Shown: positions 1 through 10,095 of the stretch, one piece after another
Position numbering within the stretch: the stretch's first letter is position 1
Layout of the letters: each line of letters begins with the position of its first letter
Origin: Styela clava
Lineage: Eukaryota; Chordata; Ascidiacea; Stolidobranchia; Styelidae
Length of the DNA: 64,000 nucleotides
Assembly: GCF_964204865.1 (NCBI RefSeq)
Contig: NC_135259.1
Coordinates: forward strand, 4,846,974 to 4,910,973
Reading direction: 5' to 3'
Notes under the pieces: model-generated
Told to the model about the DNA's origin: nothing
Seen by the model: the letters and a program-made list of their open reading frames with translations, nothing else
Database searches by the model: none
Translations under genes and position numbers: made by a program

Positions 1-130
1 AGCGAACCACTTCGGTTCTGAAAAGTCAAAGTAGTCTCAAAGACCACTTAGCGCCCTCGATTACATGTCCAAACCAACAAGATGAGAACAGTTTTATGAC
101 TAAGGCAAATAAGTCATGCTTTAGATTCGC

Positions 131-240
131 TTAGGACAGACATGGGCAAAGTACGGCCCGCGGGCCAAATTCGGCCCGTTGGGTATTTCAATCTGACCCG
201 CCTGATGCTGCCACAAGCAAACTGAAACCTACTTTTGATG
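131..240. repeat. Solo hAT-like terminal sequence
   Basis: GC-rich CAGACATGGGCAAAGT followed by a CGGCCCGCGGGCC motif, typical of hAT termini and similar to 26659-26725. I could not find a convincing partner end, so this is a relic. Confidence 0.4.
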
Positions 241-483
241 TTTTAGCTAAAAATAGCTCAATGAATTTGTTTCGGTTATCTAGAGCCCGTTCCGGTAATA
301 AAAAAAAAACATTTTTGCCACTGCCCCCCTAAATGACCTTTAGAATATAACTACAGGTCCGTTCCGGTAAGTTTTGGTAGATATTCTACCCCGTTGCGGT
401 AAGTGATTTAGGGGCAGTTCCGGCATTAAAGAAACCGCTTTAAAACTAACGATACTGCAGTCTTACTATGCAATCTGCTAGGC

Positions 484-799
484 CAGGGCTACTCAACTGG
501 CGAACCGCGGTCCGAATCCGGACCTTTCGGGTATTCGATTTGGACCGCGTCTAATTCTTTATTTTGGATCCTTAGCCCCACTTTTGAAATTTCCTTTTAT
601 AAAATCAATTTTATAGATTTAAATATATATGAAAAAAACTATAACGCCATAATAAACAATCTTGATTAGCTAATAATCATTAGGCGGCCGAGGAAGTGCG
701 TGCTTAAGGATGCCGAAATATAATTTCTGGAAAGACCAGACCCAAATATTTTTCAAGTTTTGTTTGTGGATATTCGGTAAAAATAGTTGAGTAGCCCTG
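484..799. mobile_element. hAT-type MITE with 8-bp target duplication
   Basis: A 316-bp non-autonomous element. Its ends are 15-bp perfect inverted repeats, CAGGGCTACTCAACT at 484-498 and the complement at 785-799. The flanking 8 bp TGCTAGGC is duplicated exactly (476-483 and 800-807). An 8-bp duplication with CAG...CTG ends is the hAT signature. No coding capacity is seen. Confidence 0.9.
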
Positions 800-965
800 T
801 GCTAGGCTACTGTCCCTCATTTACAACGGCGCAAATTTGGTCGCCTGTTCCTAGCGTCAACGGGAATAATGTTCAAAACTAGATGGCGATCGGAGACCGC
901 TGACTTATCGATCTTCCGCATGTTCCCTTTGCTCTGACTCAATAGCGACACGGTGTGTCTCAACA

Positions 966-1165
966 CTAATTAATCAATAACTCGCTAACTATAAGACATA
1001 ATTCATCCAAAATCAATAGGCTTTTGGTCAGAGATTTGATGAATGCACATGCAATTTGTAGCAGCCTCGCGTAACATACGAAAGTGTCTAACCGTAGTAA
1101 TATATATTTACGGTCTAACATACAAACAAACAAACAGACAGTTTGTTTGAATATTCTACCCATTG
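966..1165 (-). repeat. Dispersed repeat, copy of the 31.93-32.31 kb element
   Basis: The reverse complement matches part of 31932-32305. Both share a GTCTG/GTTT microsatellite-like start and a block containing AGCCTATTGATTTTGGA. The two copies differ by scattered substitutions, so this is an old interspersed element. No coding potential. Confidence 0.6.
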
Positions 1166-1465
1166 TGAAGTCATCAAGGCTAAAGTCACATACCGGTACT
1201 TTGTTTTATCGGTGGTTGTGGAACCACCGGTTGAATCTGCCGGTATGCCTGGAACAGAATAAATAAACTTGAGAATGAAAATCGGAAATATCAAAAGGAT
1301 TCGGAAGTGTTCTAAGACAGCGCCTGAAGTCTTATCATTTGAAAATTATGAAGTCGAAGCATAGGAGTAAGCTGACGAACGAAAATTTGACAAGCCAGTT
1401 AGTTACATTGTGCGATATCAAAACTTATTAACATAAAATTAATCAAATTAATAGTTGCTTACTGG

Positions 1466-2007
1466 GTAGGGCTGGCAAATTATTCGAATATTAGAATAGC
1501 GGTTCACTATTCGAATATTTGGTAAACGGGGCATGGACATAACACTCTCGGGAGACCGAATCAAAGAATCAATCATCACACAACACACTTGCGGTTTTTT
1601 GGCGACCACGCAAGAAACACACGAAAATCTCGTCAAAGCTGAGTGTTAAATTGGCGTTATAGTGTTTTTATTAGAATAGCAATTTTACAATTTCATCAGA
1701 ATTATTGACGAATATGCAGTGACGACATTTCCAAAATCCTATTTAACGCGAACATAAGTACAAACATTAAAAGACAACTAGTCCGGCGACGTTGATGTCC
1801 ACCAGGGTGCGAGACTTGACACATACCTAATAATAAAAACCGGCATTTGATTTGAACATGGATATATGGCAAGAATAATCACACCAAAATCACGAAAGAT
1901 ACTTATGTATAGTAAAATCAAAATGTATGTAAAAATTAAAAAAGTCTGCAGGCCGCAAAAAACACTTCGGCTGGCCGCATGCGGCCCGGGGGTTGGGCAG
2001 CCTCGGT
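1466..2007. repeat. hAT-like relic shared with 25.24-26.0 kb
   Basis: Blocks at 1466-1530 (with ATTCGAATATT motifs) and 1795-1910 (with CCACCAGGG and ACTTGACACATAC) recur in the same order at 25243-25310 and 25830-25920. The stretch ends with a GGCCGC-rich hAT-type terminus near 1947-2007. The transposase is not recognisable. Confidence 0.55.
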
Positions 2008-2140
2008 CTATGGTCTTTGTGTGCATCTTGTGTTCAGAAATCCGCAACATTGTTGTGCAATCCAGGCGTTTGATTCAGCAACGCTCAAATTTTAACGTAA
2101 ATCGGAATTGAGTAGGTATTTAAGTTTGGTAAAAATGTTT

Positions 2141-2204
2141 GCGGCCCGCAATGAATTTCCCCACGTGAAAGTGGCCCGCGACACTAAAAAGGTTGGACAT
2201 GCCT
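2141..2204 (-). repeat. hAT terminal segment, same family as 25045
   Basis: The reverse complement starts CAGGCATGTCCAACC and continues with a CGCGGGCCACTTTCA block, matching the left end of the insertion at 25045. A matching second end with target duplication was not found here. Confidence 0.5.
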
Positions 2205-2749
2205 GGCATGGGGACATACTGCTGAAGCTCAACCACCAGAAGAGCCTCATATCTTTTTAAGGCTTTGTTAAATTTTTGATCACCCTTTTCATTGTTTTAA
2301 TAGTTGCCAAGATATTGTCAATTTTAGGCCCACGTTGAGATATACCAATCTTCTACGCAAAAACAGCACCTTTCGGTCCAGACTGAGTCAGAAGTTCAAC
2401 CATGCGCTCTTCTGACATAGCGCGACAATCTGTTTCTAAAACACTTTGGTGAGTGTTTGACGCTTTCCTATGTTCGGTGCTGCAAACCAGATTAGAAAGC
2501 CTTGTCTTGCAATCTATATAAGGAGCCCAAAACAACAACAAATGTCTGGAGATTTAGGTATCACTTCACTTTGACCTGGCCCGGATAACCGAGCATAAAA
2601 AATAATAAAATATCGTTCTCGATGATTTACGGTATCATTTAAAAGTGGCTTCCTATAAAATGTCCATTAAAATGTCTTGCTAGCCATTACTGCACGGGTC
2701 TGCGGGTTGTCTACACTCAGACACTTGTCAAATAAGATGGATGAACCTA
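2205..2749. other. Unassigned stretch
   Basis: I see no gene, RNA gene or repeat family in this stretch. The 62-codon open frame on the minus strand (2353-2541) has no recognisable domain. Confidence 0.4.
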
Positions 2750-2775
2750 TCAATTTTGGAGGCGCAGTTCTTACC

Positions 2776-3204
2776 TTATTGCCCATTGTTAGCTAATGGG
2801 CTTCACAATAGTATTGTTGTGATACAATCCACTAACGCCATCTCCATGGCTACCGAATCAGTGGTGTTCGGAGTTGTCTTTTCTTTTGTTGAAGCCTAAG
2901 TGACTATTATAGTCACTTTGGTTGAAGCGAGCGATTGCTGGTTACAGCAGATCGTCTCGAGATATTTTATGTATTTTTTTCCTCAAGTTATTTAAACTTA
3001 GTTCGTTTTTTTGTTTTTGTTTTTTATATTATAGTGTTAGACTTATTTTATAGGTGCCGCTGCTCGATAACCAGTATTGGTTTCTCGCGTCTCCTTCACC
3101 CTGAAATATGGCCAATTTATAATTTAATTTATTGCAATTTGTATGTTTGTGCCTATTTTAAGTATGGTGAGAAATAAACTACTGATTACTGATTACTGAT
3201 TACC
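2776..3204 (+). mobile_element. Retroposon 3' end with (ACTGATT)n tail
   Basis: Present in R1 copy A and absent from copy B. It ends in AATAAACTACTGATTACTGA and similar short repeats, a typical non-LTR tail. TTACC borders both sides as a short target duplication (2771-2775 and 3200-3204). The small open frame at 2935-3177 shows no domain. Confidence 0.55.
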
Positions 3205-3434
3205 TCTTCATGGCAGCCCCTGCCACGAACGAACCGCGGCAGCTCTTGCCATGGTTTTATAGCGCTATTCAGTAATCAGTATCAACGGTATATTCACAAA
3301 TTAATGTACCAGATTTTAATAGATCATGCAAAATTATATCTACTCAAATCCTAGCCCTAACCCCAAATCCATCAAAACTGTATTCATAAGAAAAACGTTC
3401 CAACTTACCCAATATTTGTCACCATAAGGGACAG

Positions 3435-3769
3435 GCGGCGGTGTGGCTCAACGGGCTAAGCGTTAGGAATACGCTCGCCACCGCACTTCTAATTACTCTG
3501 CGTGGGTTCGCAGGTTCGAATCCCATGCAGGGATGGTTATGTGCGAGAGGATTGCTGGACTCCTCGCCGTCGTTGGGTGGTTCACGTAACCGCTGGTCGG
3601 TTACGGCTTCCTCCACCAACAAGTCCATGCTTCCGAGAACAAGCAATATAACTAATCCCATACCCGACTTGGAATGGTAACCGGACGAGAGGCCGTGGTT
3701 CGCCATATGGATAAGCCGTCTTATCGGCTTTCCTCTCCCCGGGATAAATATGTAAATCCTATCCTATCC
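3435..3769 (+). mobile_element. tRNA-derived SINE, full-length copy
   Basis: 335 bp. The 5' part is tRNA-like, with an A-box-like TGGCTCAACGGG and a B box GGTTCGAATCC about 65 nt downstream. A unique body follows, then ATAAATATGTAAATCCTATCC at the 3' end. Other copies are at 9516, 24133, 36571, 39459 (minus), 51797 and 59573. Its site is empty in R1 copy B at about 51.57 kb. Confidence 0.85.
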
Positions 3770-4181
3770 CTGTCTTTACGGCCCACCTGCCGTGGTTGGG
3801 GCAGCAAAATTTTACCTGCCATTGATTTTCAATTTGCTGCCGCGCTAACGGCAGCTCGTCATTGGTTTGTGGCACTGAACTGGAAATATATGGAACGATC
3901 TTCTCTCTCGTTTTGCGTTGTCTCTGCGCGGGACAATTTGATCGCCGCCATCTTGGCACTTATGCTTCCAAACTTTCTTCCTTCTGGTAGGGTAGTTCCC
4001 TGGTTTTGGCTTGTTTTTCGTGTTTAAAAGCTGCTAGTTTCATAATTGGGTATTTACGTTCAAACTTCCCTAAGTATAGGTGGCTAGGTTAGTATTTGTC
4101 ACTAGCTAGTTAGTATTTTTTTTTTATATTTTAGGCTGACAGTACGATATAGTTACGGAATAGTTTAACTAAAGGTACGGT

Positions 4182-7100
4182 ATGGCATTGCCAAAAAAAT
4201 TTGAGGCGGAGAAAATGATTGGAAAAAGTAGCGGTATTGGTACTCAGTGCTCCGCATATGGTTGCAAAAAACGTTTTAAAAGGAAGGACTTTCGAAGTGA
4301 TAGCGAGGGAGATGATGACGAGGAAAGTGTGCTGAAACGAAAATATCCAAGGACATTTCATAAGTAAGAAAAATAGCCCAGCAGTTTGTGTTAACAATAT
4401 CAGTTTTCAGTTGTCTGCCAGTGTGTGTTTTAGCAATTTGTTCATAGCCTGCTAAACATTGTAAGAGATAAAGCTAGTTTTATTATCATGATATACAGAT
4501 ATATGTTAGAGTAAATGCATACAGGTATAGCTGTCTCGGTACAGTATTGAGGCTCGTCTTCTGTAACTATAAGGTCAGAAGTCAGTTTGTAGTAAAGTTG
4601 TAATTTAGTCAAAGTTGTTGGAAAAATTGTATAAGCATTTAAATCATTTGGGCTGAAGGCGACAGCAAGTTTATAACATACAAAGTGGTCAACAATTTAG
4701 CGCATAAAACTATTATTGACTAGAAAAGAGCGTTTTTGACTATACAGATAGACTATGTTAAATCCAAATTCTGGCCTGCTTCAATTCAAGTAGCTCAAAT
4801 CCGAATAAATTGTGCACTTACTGCATGAAATGATTATCAGTTCTTTTTTGCTCATACATAATTAACAATATTTTTCTCAGATTTCCCTTGAATAAGGCAC
4901 TTTGCAAGAAGTGGGTAACTGCTTTGCGGAGGGCGAATTGTATTCCAACTAGTTCTTCACGTTTATGCTCTGACCATTTTAAAGAGAGCGATATTAAGAG
5001 AACCGGGCAACGCACAAGAATTAAGGACAATGCTGTTCCGACCCGATTCAAAGCATTTCCAAAATATTTAAGAAAGGTATGCATAAGATAAACAACAAAT
5101 TGAATCCTCAATAACTTTAAATGTCATATATCAGGCAATTAAGATCACTATAGCATGCAGATACCTAGTATTTTAGCTTATGGTAATAGACTTGATCTGT
5201 TATGTATTTTAATTTTTAGTTTATCGGAATAACTATATAAAATCATCTGTTTATGTGATGTGTGAGATTTTTTTTACGACAAATGCCTTCTAAATTTTCA
5301 AAATTCTCGTTTTTTGCCACATGCTTCGGTTCAACGCATCTAAAGTGGGACATGCTCATGATCATCAAAATTTCTTGCAGGTCAACGAACAGCGAAAGTC
5401 ACCGACAAAAAGAAAATTTCATTCATGTGTAAAGCAGAAGTGGTCAGTGCAGGAGAAATTTAACAATGTGCTCCATGACCACTCATATTCACAGGTCATT
5501 GCTTCACCTACAAAGTTAAAAAAATTAAATCTCAGCTTACAACATTTAAAAGCAGTAAGAAAACGACTCCGGCTTTGTCAAAAAAAAACATATCGATTGC
5601 AAAAACATGTAAAATCTCTTGAAACGGTGCTAAAGTCCCTGAGAAAGAAAAACTTGGTGAGTGCTTCATGTGAAGAAAGTCTACAGCGATCTATACCTTC
5701 ATCAATCTTCAATAGAATTTTAATGAATTTACAAACTGGAAAAGGCGTCAAATATCCCAAGGAGCTAAAAACTTTTGCTATGACTTTACAGTTCTATTCA
5801 AATAAAGCGTATCAATATGTGCGGAAAGTCTTAAATCTGGCTTTACCACATCCAAGCGTAATAAGAAAATGGTACCAGAAACTTCCAGCTGAGCCTGGTT
5901 TCACAAAAATTGCATTTGATGCGATCCGGCTGAAGGTGAGTGCTGCATCGCACCCATTGATTTGTGCTATGATGATTGATGAAATGGCAATTAGGAAACA
6001 TGTTGCTTGGGATGGAGAAAGGTATCGGGGCTTTGTTGACCTGGGAAATGCTGAAAATCAGGATGATTCTGCCCCACTTGCCAAGGAAGCTCTTGTTTTG
6101 ATGGCTGTTTGTGTGAATGGGTCCTGGAAAGTACCTTTGGGATATTTTCTCATTAATGGATTGACCGGAGAAGAAAGAGCAAACATCATAAAGATTGGGA
6201 TTCAAAGATTGAGTGAAACTGGAGCCAAGGTGGTATCCTTAACTTGTGACGGGCCATCTTGTCATTTTTCAATGCTCTCTCATTTAGGAGTTGTTGCCTC
6301 GCATGTAAGCATGCATTCATATTTTACTCATCCTTCGTGCCCATCTGAGCGGATTTATGTTTTCATGGACGTTTGTCACATGCTTAAATTAGTCCGAAAC
6401 ACCCTTGCAGAGTGGGGTGTTTTGCGTGATGGCAATGGGAACAAAATTTTGTGGGAATATTTTGTGCAGTTGCAAAAACTCCAATCAACTGAAGGTCTTA
6501 GGCTTGCAAACAAGTTGAAGCAAAGACATATACACTGGTATCAACAAAAGATGAAAGTTGATATTGCTGCTCAAACCCTGAGCAGCAGTGTTGCAGATGC
6601 GATCGAATACTCTGATACGGTGCTGAAATTCAAGCAGTTTAGTGGAAGTCAAGCAACTGTAAAATTCATCAGAATTTTTGACCAGCTTTTTGATGTGCTA
6701 AATTCCAGAAATCCCTTCGCTAAACGATTTAAGGAGCCACTAAGACCTTCAAATAAGCATATTTGGGAACCATTCATGAATCAGGCATGTGCATACATTG
6801 CACAGTTGAAGGATTCTTCAGGAAGACCAATTTTGATGTCAAGAAGAAAAACTGGCTTTATTGGCTTTTTGTTATCTGTATCCAGTGCAAAAGGCGTGTT
6901 CAATGACTTGGTCACTTCAAAATATTTAAAATATCTTTTAATGTACAAATTTAGTCAAGATCATTTGGAACTCTTTTTCTGTGCTGTAAGAGGTGCTGGG
7001 GGATTCAATAATAATCCAACTGTGCAACAATTTACTTCTGCCTATAAACGACTGCTTATGAGAAGTGGGGTAAAAGGCACAGGAGGGAACTGTGAGCCCC

Positions 7101-7762
7101 AGGATGCAACAAGCATTTTGAATGTTTTGGACAGCTTCAGTCTGACTAATCATAATATGAGTTTAAGCTCAGTATCTTTTATGAAGAAATATGACCTTGA
7201 ACCACGGACTCCACTAACTTCTGACCATGACTATGCTGACATACCTAACACAATCAGGTTGTCAGAATACAAGCTTCAAATAATCAAATATATTGCAGGA
7301 TTTGTTGCAAAGAGGCTGCGAGATACCATGTTTTGCATAAAATGCAAGGAGGCTCTCGTATCATCTACTGATCATACTTCAAGTTTAATATATTTTAAAA
7401 ACCGTGGAGGATTAACAGTTCCGTCAGCAAGTGTTATAAAAGTTTGTAGAGAAACTGAAAAATGTTTTCAAAGAATATTAGCTACCTCTGGAGGTAGACT
7501 GCCCCAATCCACTGGGCTCATCAATGCTATCGTTATTGCAGTGCAAGATGGTTCAATCGATAAGCCTATTTTTCCCGACCTTGTAAACCACTGGCGCGAT
7601 ACAGGGTTTGGTGATTGCCATATTAGTTTGATGGTGAAGGCCATTATTAAAGCATATTGTGGCATAAGGGCCAAACATATGGCACGAGAGTTTAATGACC
7701 AAGCTTCTGCAGTTAATATAAGAAAAAAATTGTCAAAGTTAATTATATTTCAGCACCAGTGA
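4182..7762 (+). CDS. THAP-domain P-element-type transposase (THAP9-like)
   Basis: Three exons, 4182-4363, 4881-5076 and 5381-7762, join in frame to 919 aa, close to the size of vertebrate THAP9. The N-terminal THAP zinc finger spans exons 1-2: C23, C28, W72, C90, H93 and the AVPT motif at 112-115. A basic, probably coiled region follows. The RNase H-like transposase core has candidate acidic residues D326 (IDEMAIRK), D416 (TCDG) and E656 in SQDHLELFF, followed by the conserved GGFNNNPT. The C-terminal domain contains IIKYIAGFVAKR and a CIKC pair. The protein should bind its own transposon ends and cut and paste DNA in the nucleus. No stop or frameshift is visible. A 3' splice site lies at 4133-4134, 47 nt upstream of the ATG. 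It sits within the inverted repeats at 3873 and 9241, so it is mobile rather than a domesticated host gene. Confidence 0.88.
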
Positions 7763-8330
7763 GGAAAATTTTTCGTCATTTTCTCAACAGGTCATGCTTT
7801 GGCAATGAATAATTTTAAAATAAAGTTATTAAACAAGGTCAATCATTGTCTATTTGTATCACATTTTTCATCCTGGCATGGCCAAAATTACGTAATGTGG
7901 GTGATAATTTGGAATGCTATCAACGGAAATCTAAAATAAATTTTAAGTTTAAAATTTGTTTTGAGAAGTATTTCCAGTCTTTTCTGAACAAGTACTGATT
8001 CATACCTTTCATCTCGTACGTTTTCATTTGTGCGATATAAAATGAAACGCTTTTTTTGCCACTACTGTTTTCAATTTTGTCCTATTTGTGTCATTACTCT
8101 TGTTTCACGATTATTTGTTACAATAAATTAACATGCTTTATTATAGGTATAATGTAAAATGTGAACCGCCAACCTTATTCATGTGGGGGAGATGTTTACT
8201 TAGTGTGTGTTATTATTTGTTTGGTTTGTTGGCTAATGACTGGATGTTAAATAAACTTCGCTATCTACCCAAGTTTTCTGATTCTTATTATATTACAGAG
8301 GTGTGGCCAAAACTGAATAGGCTATACAGA
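7763..8330. other. 3' non-coding part of the P-like transposon
   Basis: AT-rich sequence after the transposase stop, with an AATAAA-containing AATTTTAAAATAAAG about 50 nt downstream that may serve for polyadenylation. No second gene recognised. Confidence 0.5.
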
Positions 8331-8728
8331 ATACCGTATTTGCTCGTTTAATAGCCCGGGCGCTTAGTTTTTTAAACAAACTCACTAACCGGGCCCTTAT
8401 TCAAACCGGCGCTTATTCAAGCAGGGGCGCTTGTTATTTTTAAAGTAAAATTATACACAAAAATTACGGTACCGGTATCTTTGAAGACAAATATTTGACG
8501 ACATTAATCCTTTTTCCATGTCAAACGCAAATTATTCACGTCTTAAGAGTAATTCCCTCATATTACGCTTCTTATTTCCTATTGCTCTCTACCACTGAAA
8601 AATCAGCTTTCACACCGGGCGGGTATTCAAGCACCGGCCCGTATTTATTTTTATGTCCTGTTCACACGGGCGGCTATTCAAACGGGCGCTTAATCAGGAC
8701 CGGGCGGTTAAACGAGCATATACGGTAT
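8331..8728. mobile_element. MITE-like palindromic insert inside the P-like transposon
   Basis: Ends are inverted repeats: ATACCGTATTTGCTCGTTTA at the left and AAACGAGCATATACGGTAT at the right. The interior reiterates GGGCGCTTATTCAA-like motifs in both orientations. No coding potential. Probably a separate insertion, or a structured subterminal region of the P-like element. Confidence 0.55.
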
Positions 8729-9515
8729 GTTATGAAAAGTTTTTTTGAACATTGGAAATCGAATATATTCTAAATTGGAAACAACTTCATTTGGAAAATT
8801 ACAATAATCAATGTCTTAGCTCCGATAACATTTTAATTAGCAAAAAATGGTATTAAGGCGCACAAAATATGAAGCCGGGCTAGGTAAACTATGGCCAAAT
8901 ACAAGAAAATGGGTTGGCGATTCCGGTAAGCCACTCGGAGCAATGTAGCCTACTGTGTGATTGGTTAGGCAATATTATTCATCCACGAAAAATGCAAAAT
9001 GAAAAATTAGCACGGTATGGCGAGCTTGGATGTATTAGCGTTTCATACCTAATAAGAAACGAATCAAGATCAAGCGAATATACAAAAAAAATCGACGCAA
9101 ATAATTGGTATCTGTCAAATCCCATATGAAATACATTACGCGCTACGCAAAATTTGGAAGTCTAACGTCAAAACGAGAGAGGCTTCAAATGGTCCCGCGA
9201 AAACGAGAGAGAAGCACACTCTATATTTATATATCTCTGTGGTTTGTGGAGGCTAAAAGGTCAGTTGCCATAAGTTTGGCCGTAGCGGCCATGTTATGGA
9301 AATAACGCCATGGTTTTGCGGCAGCTGCAGACGCCACAGAATACTTAAACTGCACTGGCAATTTTGGTCAATATTCTGATACTGGTCCAATTAACTCTCG
9401 AGTAATACATGTAGGCCTATCTCAGTTATTCATTGGCAGATTGGTGTTTGATAGTCAGATAGCTGGATAGTATCTTCTGATCTTCAATAGATAATAGAAT
9501 AGAACTTTTCCTTCC

Positions 9516-9785
9516 GCGTGGGTTCGCAGGTTCGAATCCCATGCAGGGATGGTTATGTGCGAGAGGATTGCTGGACTCCTCGCCGTCGTTGGGTGGTTCA
9601 CGTAACCGCTGGTCGGTTACGGCTTCCTCCACCACCATGCTTCGAAAACAAACAATAAACTAATCCTATACCGGACTTGGAATGGTACCGTAACCGGACG
9701 AGAGGCCGTGGTTCGCCATATGGTATATGGATAAGCCGTCTTATCGGCTTTCTTCTCCCCGGGGATAAATATGTAAATCCTATCC
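9516..9785 (+). mobile_element. SINE, 5'-truncated copy
   Basis: Matches the SINE at 3435 from just before the B box (GGTTCGAATCC) to the ATGTAAATCCTATCC tail. The A-box half is missing. Confidence 0.85.
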
Positions 9786-10095
9786 AAATGTCAGAACAGA
9801 CAGGGAAAGTATAGATGAATTTATTGTTACTGTGTTATGAAAACTGCAATCACAGAATCAACAGATTTTAATTTTATGATTTGCTGTGGCAGATTTTTTC
9901 TTCAAATATTTAAATCTTATTTATTGTAATGAATTAGGCTAGAGTTGATAAATCAAAGTACGGTACTGTTGTTATATCGTTATATCATGTGCATAAGTAT
10001 AAAAAATCAATGATATTTTTCCTTTTCAAGGTTTTTCTTTAAAATAGTTAAATATTATTACCGAAATAAATGATTGATTGATTGATTATTAAAAA
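9786..10095. other. Region upstream of the paracaspase gene
   Basis: AT-rich and non-coding. It contains a (TGAT)n run at 10067-10086 just before the ATG at 10096, resembling a non-LTR tail. No clear TATA box or strong splice acceptor. A weak AATGCAG lies at the start codon itself. Confidence 0.4.

Larger units (their letters stand above)
3873..9241 (+). mobile_element. Complete P-element-like transposon
   Basis: A 5369-bp element. The flanking 8 bp GTTTGTGG is duplicated at 3865-3872 and 9242-9249, and R1 copy B carries this site once. The termini are imperfect inverted repeats. Both begin CAC, and a 15-bp block CTTCTCTCTCGTTTT is perfect and lies at offset 28-42 from each end (3900-3914 and the complement at 9200-9214). 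Overall I count 30 of 42 matching positions. GCGGGAC and CTTCCAAA blocks recur further inside both ends. The element encodes one THAP-P transposase (4182-7762). P-type transposases are known to make 8-bp duplications. The intact frame suggests recent or possible ongoing activity. Confidence 0.85.
2750..9365. repeat. R1 repeat, copy A, interrupted by three insertions
   Basis: R1 is a roughly 0.48-kb repeat seen uninterrupted at 51310-51795. Copy A is split into about 2750-2775, 3205-3434, 3770-3872 and 9242-9365. The pieces read straight through when the inserts at 2776-3204, 3435-3769 and 3873-9241 are removed. R1 is rich in GGCAGC/GCTGCC motifs. It contains no open reading frame I can name. 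Confidence 0.75.

Noticed and set aside
3441-4027. Open frames of 79 and 117 codons
   Set aside because: They run through the SINE and the left end of the P-like transposon. The 79-codon frame recurs in the other SINE copy at 24139, showing it is repeat-derived.
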